A model generated the notes under the pieces. The model had not been told where the DNA came from, did no database searches, and worked only from the letters and a program-made list of their open reading frames with translations. From Paraglomus occultum (lineage: Eukaryota; Glomeromycota; Glomeromycetes; Paraglomerales; Paraglomeraceae): a stretch of 20,433 nt of DNA. Below, piece after piece: positions 9,760-19,369 of this stretch; the stretch's first letter is position 1, and each line of letters begins with the position of its first letter. The translations under genes were made by a program, and so were the position numbers. The stretch lies in assembly GCA_910592205.1 (NCBI GenBank), contig CAJVPJ010000629.1, positions 1-20,433 on the forward strand. The letters run 5' to 3'.

Positions 9760-11353
9760 GAGAGTCTAGAGAAATGATTATAAAGTGTAGGGTTTGGGAA
9801 CGAACGGGGCGGCAAATTTATTGTCTATTTATTTTTATGTATTACCTGGAAATTTTGGAGAGAATTACGTGCTGGCAAAAACTTTTTCCATATAGGAATA
9901 TAAGGACGACCCGTCACGTACAAAGTTACCAAATGGAGAAACTGTGTGATATCTAACTTTATGATGATCTTCAAGATTTATATCATTTCTAATCATATGA
10001 CATTCAGTAACGCATTCGGTTCCTTATTTGGCCGACATTCCGAATTAATAAGCTGATTATCGCAATTGCGGATATTGCGGAACATGTGGCTAAATTGTGA
10101 TGCCGAAATACCGATAATAACAAACCGCTTACAAATGCAAAAAATGCTACGCCTCGCTGCGCCATCTGTCATAATTAGCTGACCAATATTAACCAAATTA
10201 AGTTACGTTTCGCAGAGGTAAGAATTAAAAATGGACGACATGAAAGAAGACAGGGTGGTATAATAAATTGATCATAAATAACATTGCACAAGAACAAGCT
10301 GCAATTTAATATTGTTTTTGGTACGTGTCTGATGGAGGTCGCATTTTATATCAGGCATTTCACGTGAGTTGTTGCAGAAATAATATCAATGAGTAGTTCT
10401 AATTCCACATGGGGCTGGTGAAGATGGCTGTCGTTTCAAAAACACAAAGGTCTCTGAATTGAAAAGCAAAAGCATTCTTTAACCCAATAGAAACACTCTA
10501 CAGTTACTTAACCCTATAGAACTTTATATACATCCTTCAATTATATTGGTCTGTCTAATGTAGAAGTTGTCTTAACTTTTCGGGAAGTAGGTTTTCATAA
10601 CTGATCAGCAGACATTTTCACGCCATTTGTCAATTTTCTATTATACGTTAGTCAACTAATATTACCAAGTATTTGAGGATAAACGTTTAAAAGAACGAAA
10701 CAATGCGCACTGCTCTCATCAAATCGGGGACGACGCGATAAAATTCACCGTATAAACAATCATAAAACGTGTGTCACCGATTTTGAAAATAGCTTATTAA
10801 AATGTCTTGTTAATCATAATATCGCTGGTTTTATTAATTGAAACGCCAAAACAAATAATAGCAGCAGCCTAATTAGTACTTACCAAGTACGGAAACGTGG
10901 TATGGGAGTATACGATAATAATCAAGTCTTGATTATGTTATTAAAGATACGAGCATAAAAGAGAAAAAGTTGGTATAACACACACTCACCCGAAATAAGT
11001 AACGGGCTTCCTTTACGTAATAATGTCACGGTCTAGATTTCTGTAAACATATTATAATGTAAAGTATGCATCATTTTGACCGAATTACAAATACATATCT
11101 AATCTGTTGCAAAGAAGATCAAAACTTTGCCGCCAGGTCAATAAGCAAAAGTTCGGCTTAAGAAAATTTTCTTAAATTAATTAAATTAAATTTATTTAGT
11201 TAAAATGCATGACAAGTACAGTATCGTCAACCAACCAAATGTTTGATTTGTAAGAAAGTTTAAAAAAATTTTTTTGGATAATTATTGTATGGTTTTACTG
11301 TAAAAGGATAGCCGTATAATTGGTCTAGAATATAGAATAACGACGACAACAAC
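9760..11353. other. long gene-poor region
   Basis: About 1.6 kb without a convincing coding region on either strand. The first few hundred bases are presumably the promoter of the Zn2Cys6 gene. Short open frames here lack recognisable motifs or splice support. An 18-base perfect palindrome, TTAAGAAAATTTTCTTAA, lies at 11158-11175 in AT-rich DNA. I see nothing else. Confidence 0.5.
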
Positions 11354-11354
11354 A

Positions 11355-11446
11355 CAGCAAACAGCAACGGCAGACAGCAAACAGCAGACAGCGGACAGCA
11401 GACAGCGGACAGCAGACAGCAGACAGCAGACAGCAGCAGACAGCAA
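11355..11446. repeat. heptanucleotide minisatellite (AGACAGC)n
   Basis: About a dozen copies of a seven-base unit, AGACAGC with GGACAGC and AAACAGC variants, partly interrupted by extra AGC or GGC. It does not resemble the fungal telomere unit. It sits upstream of a weak coding-like island and could lie inside an intron of it, but no transcript is proved. Confidence 0.85.
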
Positions 11447-11463
11447 ATAACGACATTATTTAG

Positions 11464-11664
11464 GAGATTGTTATCAAAAACGTGGGGTAAAAATTCTTTA
11501 TTAATAACTGTAGAACATATAGAAAATCCATTCAATGCAGCGATAGTTTATTTCTAATGAAATCTCGAGTTCGCGCATATACACGTACTGTTACTGAAGC
11601 ATTAGCAATAAAAGGATATCAATGTGCAAAGTTTAAACCATATAATTATACCGCGTTGAACTAA
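11464..11664 (+). other. weak coding-like island (possible two terminal exons)
   Basis: ATTTAG at 11458-11463 could be an acceptor before a 23-base exon (GAG ATT GTT ATC..., 11464-11486), followed by donor GTAAAA. Acceptors at 11540 or 11546 both rejoin the same frame, which runs through ATG 11557 to TAA at 11662-11664. The last 35 codons (MKSRVRAYTRTV...) look protein-like but match no family I know. No upstream exon in matching phase was found, so this may be a short standalone ORF, a relic, or chance. Confidence 0.25.
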
Positions 11665-11895
11665 TCAATACAAGATTCGATCTTCGCTTTCTCATTTATA
11701 AAACTTCTCTTGACAATTTTCTCAATAGGAACGTTTCCTGCTCCAAAAACGTAACAAGACTGAGCGTTGTCTCCTTTAAGACTCGCTGTACGCCGTTAAT
11801 GAGATGAAATGCTATAAAGCATCACATATTAAAAAAACGTGGACTATATATTTTATTTCTTCAGATATTCGTCTGGTAACAACTTAGCGTTTATA
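11665..11895. other. short non-coding spacer
   Basis: Nothing recognisable on either strand. TTTATTTCTTCAG near 11849-11864 resembles an intron 3' end and might belong to the coding-like stretch that follows. Confidence 0.4.
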
Positions 11896-12190
11896 ATGGA
11901 ACGAATGGAACAAATTCTTGAACCTAAACGACACACCGATCGATCTGGAAGAGCCCGCTTTCTGATCGGTGAATATTTCTCATCTTAGCTTAAACTATCA
12001 TGGCCTTCCTTGCTCATGTGTCCCATTTCAATTCTATCGCAGAAAACGATTATACTCAAACATCAAATATGCTACTGAACAACTAGAACATTTATCGTCT
12101 AGCGATAGTTCTGAGTCAGAGTACTTAATAAGAAAACCTGCTCTTTCAACAATAGCCCTGCTGCTAACAACTCGTAAAACAAAAGAGTGA
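11896..12190 (+). other. coding-like stretch, possible two-exon small gene or relic
   Basis: ATG at 11896 opens 24 codons (MERMEQILEPKRHTDRSGR...) up to GATCG|GTGAAT. A 74-base GT-AG interval (11969-12042, ending TCTATCGCAG) follows, and then a 49-codon open frame ends with TGA at 12190; it reads EQLEHLSSSDSSESEYLI, a composition typical of real protein. However, exon 1 ends in phase 1 and the second frame needs phase 2, so the simple splice fails by one base. It could be a decayed gene, a wrong exon choice or a base error. No family recognised. Confidence 0.25.
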
Positions 12191-12708
12191 ATTAACAACT
12201 GATGCGGTATGTAATTAATAAGAGAACTCTTTGATATGTTAAGCGCTTTTTGCTACGCTCATGATTATTCCACGTCCTTTCATTATCGCCGCTTCCGAAA
12301 AAGTACATTGTTTTATCGACATGTAAAAATTTCACGCTCGTATATATATTATTGAACCGTATTTCAATGGAGAGTCTTGATTACAGGCAGTTCTCCCAAC
12401 AACGTAGACTGTTTACAATGTCTGCGTGCGGGCTTCGTATGCAAAAGGCACATACTCAAAATAAAGCCGTAAATCGTTGCGTTTTATAATTCCGACCTCG
12501 TCTGGTGAGTATCCTCGCTCAGATAATCAAAGATATGTAACTTTCATATTAAATGGTCTGTTTTATTGTTTATGAACTCATTATTTGAATACAGCACAAA
12601 GACAAGATTAACTTGTGCGATATACACAATACTTTCTGTATTATCGTCTTTACCACTGTCCTCAATCCATCTCCTCCATTCCCTAAATCTTATTTCTCAT
12701 CTATCCTA
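12191..12708. other. intergenic region, 3' side of the CWC21-like gene
   Basis: No ORF or RNA gene that I can support. TTTATT at 12562-12567 reads as AATAAA on the minus strand, about 140 bases past the stop of the CWC21-like gene, and is a reasonable polyadenylation signal for it. Confidence 0.4.
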
Positions 12709-14048
12709 TTATGTCTCTATATCGCTCTCAGTGTCTCTCTCGATAACCCTTTTTTCTTTAATATTATTATTGCTTCGCTCTTCCCATTCATCATCACTTA
12801 TACTTTCGTCTCTGTCTCGATCTCTATCTCTGTCTCGATCCCTGTCTCTGTCCCTATCTCCGTCCCTGTCTCTGTCTCGATCTCTGTCTCTGTCCCTGTC
12901 CCTGTCCCTGTCCCGGTCTCGGTCTACGTCTCGGTCTAGGTCTCTGTCTCTGTCTCTGTCTCTGTCTCTGTCTTTACCTCGATCTACGTCTCGGTCTCGG
13001 TCTCGGTCTCGGTCTCTGTCCCTATCCCTGTCCCTATCCCTGTCCCTATCCCTATCTCTGTCCCTATCTCTGTCCCGGTCTCTGTCCCGGTCTCGGTCTC
13101 TGTCTCTGTCTCTGTCTCTGTCTCTGTCTCGGTCCCTGTCCCTGTCCCTGTCTCTATCTCTGTCTCCGTCCCTGTCCCTGTCTCTACCTCCCCTATATCT
13201 GTCCCCATCTCTTTCAAAGTCCCTATCATCTCTTTCTCTGTATCTTTTCCTCTCTCTTTCTCTTTCCTCATCCCTGTCTCTGTCCCTTTTTCTATCCCTA
13301 TCATGGTTCCTGTCTCGCTCTCGATCCCTGTCTCTCACGTCGCGAGCATCTATTAAAAATTTACGTCGCTCTTCGCGTTCTTTTTCTCGAAGTGCAACTC
13401 GCTCCTTCCGCTTTCGTTCTTGATATTCTTTATCAAATGCAGAACCTTCGACATAATTATCGGTATCGATATCAAAAGCGCGGGCAAATTTAGCATTTTC
13501 GCGCGCCTTGGCCTCCGAGATTTGATGTGTCTGATGTTCTTGTAAACTAGAGCATAGCGAAATTGTAATTAGTGACAGTTTCAATGTAAGAGGTTCCAAT
13601 GCTGCAAATAACCACCACATAAATATTGTATCAAGTTACTTACTTTTTCTCTAAAGGCATTTCATTGATCTTTTCGAGTAATGTTTGACGCAACTGCGCA
13701 AGTTTCTCTTGCGCTTCTTCTTCCGGAACACTTAATCAATAGAACAATAAAATCAGCAACCTTGCGTGAATCAGTCTCACATTTGGAAACTTGCTTACAA
13801 CCCAGCTCTTGGTATACTTACTTCTTCTCTGCTAATTCTTGTTTATACTTTAAAAGCTGAATCTCAGTTTTCCTTTGCTGTTCGTGCAGTAGAATCTCCT
13901 TATTCGGGGTCCGATTGGCAAATGATTGCACAGGCGGTTTGCTGTCCTCGGAGTTTTGCTGCCTCGGACGTATGTAAGAAAGATTCCGCACAACATAACC
14001 GTTGGTACCCGAGCCACGGGGAGTAGTAAGACCAACGTTGCCGTACAT
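12709..14048 (-). CDS. CWC21: Cwc21/SRRM2-type spliceosome factor with long Arg-Asp repeat tail
   Basis: Three exons (plus coordinates): 13822-14048, 13644-13730, 12709-13546; both introns are phase 2, giving 383 residues. The N-terminus MYGNVGLTTPRGSGTNGYV is the diagnostic start of Cwc21 (yeast), Cwf21 (fission yeast) and SRm300/SRRM2 (animals). The cwf21 domain follows at about residues 50-105 (PNKEILLHEQQRK, then VPEEEAQEKLAQLRQTLLEK), then the conserved segment with ARENAKFARAF and NYVEGSAFDKEYQERKRKER. Family members sit in the catalytic spliceosome near Prp8 and help position the 5' exon. The tail is mostly alternating Arg-Asp with Arg-Glu stretches, encoded by a hexamer repeat, and ends in DDEWEER and a short charged tail. 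Animal SRRM2 has a long Arg-Ser tail instead; here it is Arg-Asp. Conserved motifs fix both splice junctions. Assignment is strong; the exact repeat length may be affected by assembly. Confidence 0.92.
12805..13345. repeat. CWC21: hexanucleotide repeat encoding (Arg-Asp)n
   Basis: Tandem hexamers of the pattern YCTSTM (CTCTGT, CCCTGT, CGGTCT, CTCGAT) on the plus strand, inside exon 3 of the CWC21-like gene. The minus strand reads Arg-Asp with mixed Arg codons (AGG, AGA, CGG, CGA) and mostly GAC. Synonymous variation with little change in the dipeptide suggests the protein pattern is kept. Both other strand/frame readings also stay open (Ser-Leu and Thr-Glu repeats) but are by-products. Confidence 0.9.
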
Positions 14049-15021
14049 TGTGAAAAGTATGATGGCTGTTGGAACAGCGGCTGAATTTTCATATATTGCG
14101 CTAACAGTCAGGTTATCAAATCATCTGACACAGTTTGTGCATTGTTCCTGATTTGTACAACCAAACTTAAACGTCAGCTGGGATGTACCTTAAGATTGGG
14201 CATCATCTTGTGAGCCCCGAACACACTCAATGATTAAAAAGTTCGAAAAATGGGCTTTGGGCAGAGAATGAATGTTTCGAGATGAACCAATTGAAGACGG
14301 GCATTGGAATTGTTTGAATGATTCGTCGATCGAGTACCAAAGTTGGATTTTCAGAAACGTTACTCGACCCCAATAATCAGAGCACAGCCCAAGCCCAACC
14401 CCCCATCTCTACTAATTTGTCAATGAGATTTAACGTCTTTGGAGAGGAGCCAGAACCCTTGTACCGACATTTACTTTATAGTTTGTCGGTCTAGAACGCT
14501 ATTACGGTTTATGTGGTGGCCTTTTAAGTCAAAGCCGGTATCAAGGTTTGGCGTTCCCTTGCATCGGTCACAACGGTAACCCAAAAAATTGTATCACATT
14601 TAAGATCGCACCCAAAATGTTCTGAATTCTTTTATGACCCATCGAATACACCATTGAATTTCTTTTTCTGCCATCTGTCATACCAGTACATTGATGAAAG
14701 TCGTCCCCGTCTTCGTCAAATCCTCCAATAAATACTTAGTTTAGGGATCCGGGCCCAAACATTCTGTGGTGTAAAGTTACGCCGTTGCCTGAATGCCCAA
14801 TACCACACACAATCCTCTCGTGTAGCATAACTTTAAGATTTATTGAGGGAATAGGACTCGGAGGGGGGAAATCTACGTGAAAACAATTTCTTGTTTTGCT
14901 GCATCTACCTTTCTCGAACAAATCACTGCCTACGTTATCTTCCGCATACCACGGTCTATTTTCTTTGCATACAGAAAATTATTTAACTCGTATTGAACTT
15001 ACAAGAGCATTCTCTTACAAA
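14049..15021. other. divergent intergenic region with decayed coding remnants
   Basis: Nearly 1 kb between the CWC21-like start (minus) and the 7TM gene start (plus), so both promoters should lie at its ends. In the middle, the minus strand about 14500-14720 has protein-like pieces (for example EIQWCIRWVIKEF and YRCDRCKGTPNLD) in one frame broken by several stops, suggesting an old gene or transposon copy that has decayed. No terminal repeats or family assignment could be made. Confidence 0.35.
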
Positions 15022-16532
15022 ATGGGAAATTATACGTTACCTTTTTACTCGTTTATTCGATTTTCCTTTCAGTTTTTTGTTTTCGGGGCTTTGGCTTTGG
15101 TAAGAGAATGGTTGTTGCTGAGTTATTGAACGAGTAGACAGATTGAATGAGCAGATTGCTTGATACCGACTATAATACAAACCTAAATCGAATTTACCCG
15201 CGACTCTATATACAGATGTTTGCCCACAACTTTTTCATGTCCGCTTTTTACTTCAAAACGCGCCAACGCAGCGTCTCCAACTTTCTTAAAATAATCTTCA
15301 ATTTTTCGGGATGTCTAAGACATTGCCTGATTTTTGCGTCAGCCATGTTTGGACCGGATGTGACTACGTCGCTTTGCGAAGGGATATTTATTCCGTCCAA
15401 TGTTTCCCAATTCATCTTCCTGTCATCTTTGGCTCTCTTCATAATATGGAGATTACGGCAAATTGAAAACAAAACTTATGACTCAGTTATTTGCGGAGTT
15501 CTGTTCTTTGGAAGGTTTTCCGTGCACGTAAGTATCACTTTTCTATCGCAGTAGAATTGACGCATATTTGTGTTGACAGTTTTCTTTCTCGGATTTTAGC
15601 TTGTTCAAGTTGTGCTGACGGTACCAACTGCGGAACCATCCCCCGACATACCCGGAACATATCTTTGCGAGATGCATATTGTGCAGACGACAACAAGGGC
15701 ATTGTTTTACACGTATAATGGTCTGGATGTCGTAATCGACATTTACGTTACAGCGCGGCTTGTTTATATTCTAAACAAGGCCAATATTAATGCAAAGTAC
15801 GTGGCGGCCAGCCTGCACTCTTCACCACCCAAACGTACTTTATTCACAGCCATCATATACTGGAATTTTGTGCGCTTGTTTGCTGCGTTCTTACATTACG
15901 GCGTAATTCTTTCTGGAGTCATTACATACCAAGATAATCCCTTCAAATACTGGACGTTTCAGCTCTTTGCCCTGATAGTCTTGAGTTATTCTATTACAGC
16001 CGATGCAGAAATCGTACGAGTTGTCGGAGGAAGACCTGTAAGCTCGAATAAAGGAGGAAGCAATGCAGGCAGTACAGGCAAGAAAACAAATTCATACCAA
16101 GCCAGCCTGCCGTCTCCACGGGCACCGCCGACTTATAAAAGCCATGTGGTTGCATCGAACGGTAATGGGGATGGCTCGCAATTATCATATGTGCAACATG
16201 GATCAACTAAAGAGCTGCCCGTTTACGAAGAAGTGAATGGCCAAACAATGGCATTATCGATCAAGCGTGCGTCCTTTTTGGACATGGCTACAACGAGTCT
16301 GGGCTTCCGTGGTAACGATTCGGATGGACAGTATAACACTGGAAAGGACCGTGATCTCGAAAAGGCTGAAGTCAACGACACTGTTGAAATAGTTCAGGAT
16401 GAAGAGCCTGTATCAGTTGAGGAATTCGATGTCGACGCAGCCACTAATCGCAGCAGCACGTTCAGCGGTGACACAGCCATTAACGTAGCACAAAGTTCTG
16501 TTGATAGTAAATCTGTTATTCTTGAGCTTTAA
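15022..16532 (+). CDS. orphan seven-transmembrane protein (GPCR-like topology)
   Basis: Three exons: 15022-15099, 15216-15527, 15600-16532; both introns are phase 0, giving 440 residues. I count seven hydrophobic segments at about residues 11-35, 47-70, 88-106, 114-138, 164-187, 211-238 and 246-265, then a hydrophilic tail of about 170 residues rich in Ser, Gly, Asp and Glu. Cys80 lies in the second loop and Cys153 in the fourth, the two outside loops if the N-terminus is outside; this is the layout of the conserved GPCR disulphide. No named receptor family motif (pheromone, cAMP/Git3, Pth11, opsin lysine) is recognised. The start is the first ATG that gives a full first helix; a start at ATG 15216 would lose it. 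A sensing or signalling role at the plasma membrane is an inference from topology. A poly(A) signal follows the stop. Confidence 0.75.
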
Positions 16533-16830
16533 TATCTTCGGTTATCATTAAATTCATGTAAATTGTGTCGTTTAATCGCTGACTGCATTCAAACGTCTAT
16601 CATTTGTATTTTAAATTTGCAATAAACAAAGCGTGACTGTAAAGATTGTCATTTATTAATTGATTGGGAAAAAACAAAACTATTTTTATGTGGCATGGCA
16701 GATATAGATATTAATATGGGAAAGTAAAAATAGAAGAGCACATAGTAATAGAGCAGTTTATTTATTGTGTTGCATGATCGACTGGTATTACTCCAGCAAG
16801 ATTTCGGCCAGAGCACATTATAGACTTAAT
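16533..16830. other. intergenic spacer with poly(A) region
   Basis: AATAAA at 16621-16626, about 90 bases past the 7TM stop, is a good polyadenylation signal. The rest is AT-rich and holds no ORF. It ends at the remnant start of the Uma2-like pseudogene. Confidence 0.5.
16621..16626 (+). terminator. poly(A) signal of the 7TM gene
   Basis: A perfect AATAAA hexamer, well placed downstream of the stop codon. Motif and position only. Confidence 0.5.
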
Positions 16831-17646
16831 ATGTCAAAAACCATTCCTGAAAATTTGCTCAGGATCTAGTGAAGTCGTCGTTCAGGAAAACGTGCCACTT
16901 GACGACTTTCTAACTTGCCGCAAAAGGGATGTGAGGCTTCCGGTTCGCGTATATCTATGTAATGGATCCACGCAGGGGTATCAGAATTGATTAAGATATT
17001 GATGGTGTGCTGTATTTCGACGATGCGACCATGATTCTGGGCTTAAAACTGCAAAGGAGCCTGATTCAATGGTCCGACCGGTACGGCGTCCTTGGCCTCC
17101 ACCCGCACAAGCAATGGATAGACGTGGAACGGCATACCCAACCATGGTAATCGAAGTCGGACCCTCCCTGACCTGCATCGAAAGGTAGCACTCTACTTTA
17201 ATCCTCGAACCACAATTCAGATTGTGCTGGCTGTTAAGTTAAATAAGCCTCGTGGGGATAATACTATTGCGATAATTGTCGCCCTGTACCTTCGTACGAG
17301 TCCGACACCACTGATTCCAGTCGACGTCAGGTCTTTTGGGACGGCACCACCTTCACATTCTCATAAGAACTACGTCTACAATATTATGGGTGTTCCTCCT
17401 CATCTCTTCACTGGTGTTGAACTTTCTGATGCTAATAATAATCCTTTTCCCCCTTTTTATTGTGCAAGGGCTCGTATTCCAGCCTACCAAATGAACATTC
17501 CAGTAACAGAACTCTTTGATGTTGCCGCATCAGCAATTGGTGGATTTAACTTAGATAGCACGGCAAGGATTCAACTTACCATAGATGTGGAAGAAAACGT
17601 AAGCTTTCATTTGGATAAAGTTAGGTTTCTTTATATTACATGTTAA
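16831..17646 (+). pseudogene. decayed Uma2-like (PD-(D/E)XK fold) gene
   Basis: The reading frame is recognisable but broken. It opens with ATG 16831 (MSKTIPENLLRI), hits TAG at 16867, shifts by one base to EVVVQENVPLDDF...RDVRLPVRVY, meets in-frame TGA at 16988 and 17000, and continues in that frame with HDSGLK...PWPPPAQAMDRRG and YPTMVIEVG. TAG at 17186 is followed by a second frameshift to FNPRTTIQIVLAVKLN at 17197, after which about 150 codons are open to the stop. The order DVRLPVRVY, DHDSG, YPTMVIEVG, PRTTIQIVL, ALYLRT is, from memory, that of a multicopy fungal protein related to Uma2 putative endonucleases, where the Glu of MVIEVG would be part of the active site. No intron model removes all the breaks. 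The long final frame could still be expressed. The family name is moderately sure; the broken state is clear. Confidence 0.6.
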
Positions 17647-18249
17647 GCTAGCTATTGAAGTATGTTGTTGCATTTCTATCGATTGTCCCATACTTGAATG
17701 ATCGAATTCCAAATTGATTTATTAGCAACGTCTAATCGAAACACATAGCTTACAAGTTTACCGAAAAATAATGAAGTTGTTGTAAGAATTATTGCAGCCA
17801 AATATACATTTCCCAAACGCTATATTAATACGCTGATTTGATTTTTGCTATCTGCCAATAATTGTCAAGATTTTCGTATCCTGTCGTGTGTGTCAAAATG
17901 TCTTTTATTGTCGGTTTCAAAATGCTGTAATCTGTTCTGTGCGGCAAGAATTAGCCTTCTAACCGTTTAGAGAGGGGGTTGACTATACGTTAATATGTAT
18001 TGTTTTATGTTTTACTGAAGATGATGTACGGATGATCTTTTTGACTATTACTTTTATTGATCGTTACTGGCTGACCCGTAATAGCGCGCTAGCTATATTA
18101 GTGCAAGAAATAAATAAACTTTTACGAATCCTCTTTCACACAACCAGCATCCCTTAGACATCCGCAAAACCGTTTACTTATTGTAAAAAAAAGTACAAAA
18201 ATACATAATTATATTCCTATTAATATATAATCAAATTCTCTTCACTAAA
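17647..18249. other. intergenic spacer
   Basis: No ORF, tRNA or repeat recognised. The right end should contain the 3' untranslated part of the minus-strand hydrolase gene. AT-rich throughout. Confidence 0.5.
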
Positions 18250-19221
18250 TTAGTTGAGCCCTCTAAACTTTATGGGCAGATTTGCTACATATCCAGGCAT
18301 TCTCATAAGAGTAGGAATGGCGCCTAGAGGCTTTACGATTGTGTAATCAACTTCATTAAAGCTATAAAAAGTGTTCAACAAATGCCCTTTGCCGCCGTTT
18401 AATTTTCGGTTGATAAAAAGGCTACCATGGTAGTTCCCGCTGCCAATGTTGCTAATCACACCAAACCTTGCAATTGGATCTTTTTCGTTTGCATAATGCT
18501 CAATGCAACGAACAAGATTGCCAGGATTGATGAATTCCCTGGCTGCATTGGAAAACGTGTACACTTCAAGTTTTTTGAGACAGTCTTGTTGACCCGAACG
18601 GCTCAATTCAACGTATAAATTTGTCAGAACCATACCAGCTATTATACCGCCTTGTGAATGTGCGAGCATACGGACGGTCTTGATGTTGTTGTTTTTGAGT
18701 GCTGGAAGCATTCTACTTACGGCCCAGCGTACTGATATCGTATCGATATTAAAGCTTCTCTGGAGGAAGACTTCCACGACGTCCCAGATAATGCCATAGC
18801 TGCTGTTGTGAATACCCGTGACTCCCCTACCGAAACGCTTCTCTAAATATTTGCAGTTTGCGTCCAACCATCTTCGGTCTACGAGCACACCATTAATGAA
18901 AAACCATTTCTCGTCTGGGTGTGCTTCTTCTAGTTCGTCAGAAGGTAGGCGAATAAATTCTTCGTCCAAAGCTTTCAACATCAGGAGAGGGTAAAATACG
19001 AAAACAGGCAGCGTGAAGAAGAATGCCACAATCTGATATATTATACTAAACCAGTTTGAAAGAGATAAAAGATCAACTTCGCTCGTCGGTTTATCCGGAT
19101 CCACGGGTTCAAAGTTTATGGCCCCGATGCTGTTGCGAAGGAAGAACTCGACTACAAACTCTCGCAAATGGCCAAGGATCCATTTAAGATCCTTGCTGAG
19201 AAGTACCCAAGGATTTTCCAT
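18250..19221 (-). CDS. alpha/beta hydrolase with N-terminal membrane segment
   Basis: A single uninterrupted frame of 323 residues. A hydrophobic stretch at about residues 56-83 (SIIYQIVAFFFTLPVFVFYP) suggests membrane association. The conserved block WFFINGVLVDRRWLDANCKYL at about 106-126, then RFGRGVTGIHNSSYGI, is shared with a widespread fungal family of uncharacterised hydrolases as I remember it. The nucleophile elbow is AHSQGG with Ser189 (GxSxG-type with His at the first place). Asp248 in NEKDPIARFG is the likely acid; His265 (NYHGS) or His280 (KGHLL) the likely base. It probably acts on lipid or other ester substrates at a membrane; the substrate is unknown. It lacks introns, unlike its neighbours. 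ATG 19221 is the first in frame and gives a complete N-terminus. A putative small gene starts about 150 bases away in the opposite direction. Confidence 0.85.
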   Translation of the reverse strand: MENPWVLLSKDLKWILGHLREFVVEFFLRNSIGAINFEPVDPDKPTSEVDLLSLSNWFSIIYQIVAFFFTLPVFVFYPLLMLKALDEEFIRLPSDELEEAHPDEKWFFINGVLVDRRWLDANCKYLEKRFGRGVTGIHNSSYGIIWDVVEVFLQRSFNIDTISVRWAVSRMLPALKNNNIKTVRMLAHSQGGIIAGMVLTNLYVELSRSGQQDCLKKLEVYTFSNAAREFINPGNLVRCIEHYANEKDPIARFGVISNIGSGNYHGSLFINRKLNGGKGHLLNTFYSFNEVDYTIVKPLGAIPTLMRMPGYVANLPIKFRGLN

Positions 19222-19369
19222 ATGTTGCTTGGTTTCTGTCCTTTGACGTAAAAGTTAAAATACTAATAATAGATGAATTGATACAAGAAGCGTACACTAA
19301 AAGCATGAATGTTTCGGGGAAGCGCATTTTTATATATACAGAGTGCAATACATTGCCCATTTTAGATAG

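Noticed and set aside
9993-10196. Minus-strand 67-residue ORF in the gene-poor region
   Set aside because: No recognisable motif and no splice sites that extend it.
11260-11535. Minus-strand 91-residue ORF rich in Leu, Ser, Cys
   Set aside because: Most of it is translation of the heptamer minisatellite; no conserved motif.
12984-13304. Minus-strand Thr-Glu repeat ORF
   Set aside because: Another frame of the same repeat, with no conserved sequence outside it.
12805-13345. Possible CRISPR or satellite array
   Set aside because: The unit is six bases with no spacers and lies inside a coding exon, so it is a coding microsatellite.
12566-13423. Plus-strand ORF of 285 codons rich in Ser-Leu
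   Set aside because: It is the complement of the hexamer repeat in the CWC21-like exon; a hexamer with no stop leaves several frames open. The minus strand has the conserved cwf21 motifs and valid splicing.
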